Position numbers and translations under genes: made by a program. Positions 62,012-62,167 of a DNA stretch of 62,167 bases are shown piece after piece. The notes beneath the pieces are model-generated. The model made no database searches and had not been told where the DNA came from. It saw only the letters and a program-made list of their open reading frames with translations. Source of the DNA: Paulinella micropora (Eukaryota > Cercozoa > Imbricatea > Euglyphida); the NCBI GenBank assembly GCA_009731375.1, contig BJOX01000007.1, forward strand, positions 770,913 through 833,079. The letters are read 5' to 3'. Position 1 is the stretch's first letter. Every line of letters starts with the position of its first letter.

Positions 62012-62167
62012 TTAGGGGATGGTGTGGGTGTGCTGGCCCGTGGTAGGGTGCCTTATGTGTGCCTAGCCATACGCCTATAAGTCACATGCCGAAATAGCGA
62101 CGGGAAGCACAATCCTGTTCCCTCAGGGTGCCCTTTCTCGCTTGTTGAGCCCGGAATAAAACCCACA
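62012..62167 (+). repeat. Family B copy, cut by the window end
   Basis: Starts at AATTAGGGGATGGTGTGG directly after TATC and continues to the window edge. Confidence 0.85.

Overview
This is a nuclear eukaryotic window that is overwhelmingly repetitive: tetranucleotide (TATC/GATA, TACC, TGTA), trinucleotide (ATT, GTT, ACT) and dinucleotide microsatellites, minisatellites and retroposons. The introns I can define are GT-AG. I cannot name the organism. The predicted proteins look like those of a protist or alga, but that is inference.

Read past the repeats, the plus strand carries one very large, finely split gene. About 25 small exons (39-141 nt) between about 10.6 kb and 60.7 kb encode the segments of an NADPH oxidase/ferric-reductase-type enzyme (NOX) in the correct order. 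These include the N-terminal core helix, the FNCSLLLLPVLR helix, the FHKL haem-ligand segment, the NHH(x12)H haem-ligand helix, the FAD site (GQYCFVMSP, WHPFTISSAPE), the NADPH site (IDGPHAAPTQ, GAGIGVTP) and the late NADPH-domain strand (AYFVWVCSHRD). From 31.6 kb on, every exon junction is phase-consistent. Upstream, exons at 10.6, 11.06 and 13.43 kb spell an SH3 domain (ALYPF ... TDPNW|WEGELNGKAGIFPANHV) on the same strand, so this may be an SH3-NOX fusion. No exon link has been proven between 16.25 and 21.25 kb.

The most striking feature is how the introns grew. Next to almost every exon there are partial copies of that same exon. Copies upstream always carry the acceptor AG plus the start of the exon. 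Copies downstream always carry the end of the exon plus the donor GT. Numbers run from one copy to about 33 (the 4.5-kb array at 41.8-46.3 kb). I call these exon-edge satellites. They account for many anonymous-looking minisatellites here, including the SH3 half-exon array at 12.5-13.4 kb.

Layout: 1-10 kb holds microsatellites, repeat families A and B, and SINE copies. 10-16.3 kb holds the SH3 and linker exons. 16.3-21.2 kb is microsatellite, repeat B and a 31-bp minisatellite with candidate exons. 21.2-33 kb holds the membrane exons. 33-41.8 kb holds FAD-domain exons and SINEs. 41.8-53.4 kb is one giant intron with the 33-copy array and, antisense, a complete non-LTR retrotransposon (LINE, 1703-aa ORF). 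53.4-61 kb holds the NADPH-domain exons and possible last exons. 61-62.2 kb is microsatellite and repeat B.

A tRNA-derived SINE (nine copies) shares its 3' end with the LINE, and both sit in (ATT)n tracts, which suggests a LINE/SINE partnership. At least 14 N gaps hide sequence. The exon with the remaining haem-ligand histidine is probably in the gap at 28582-29189 or nearby.
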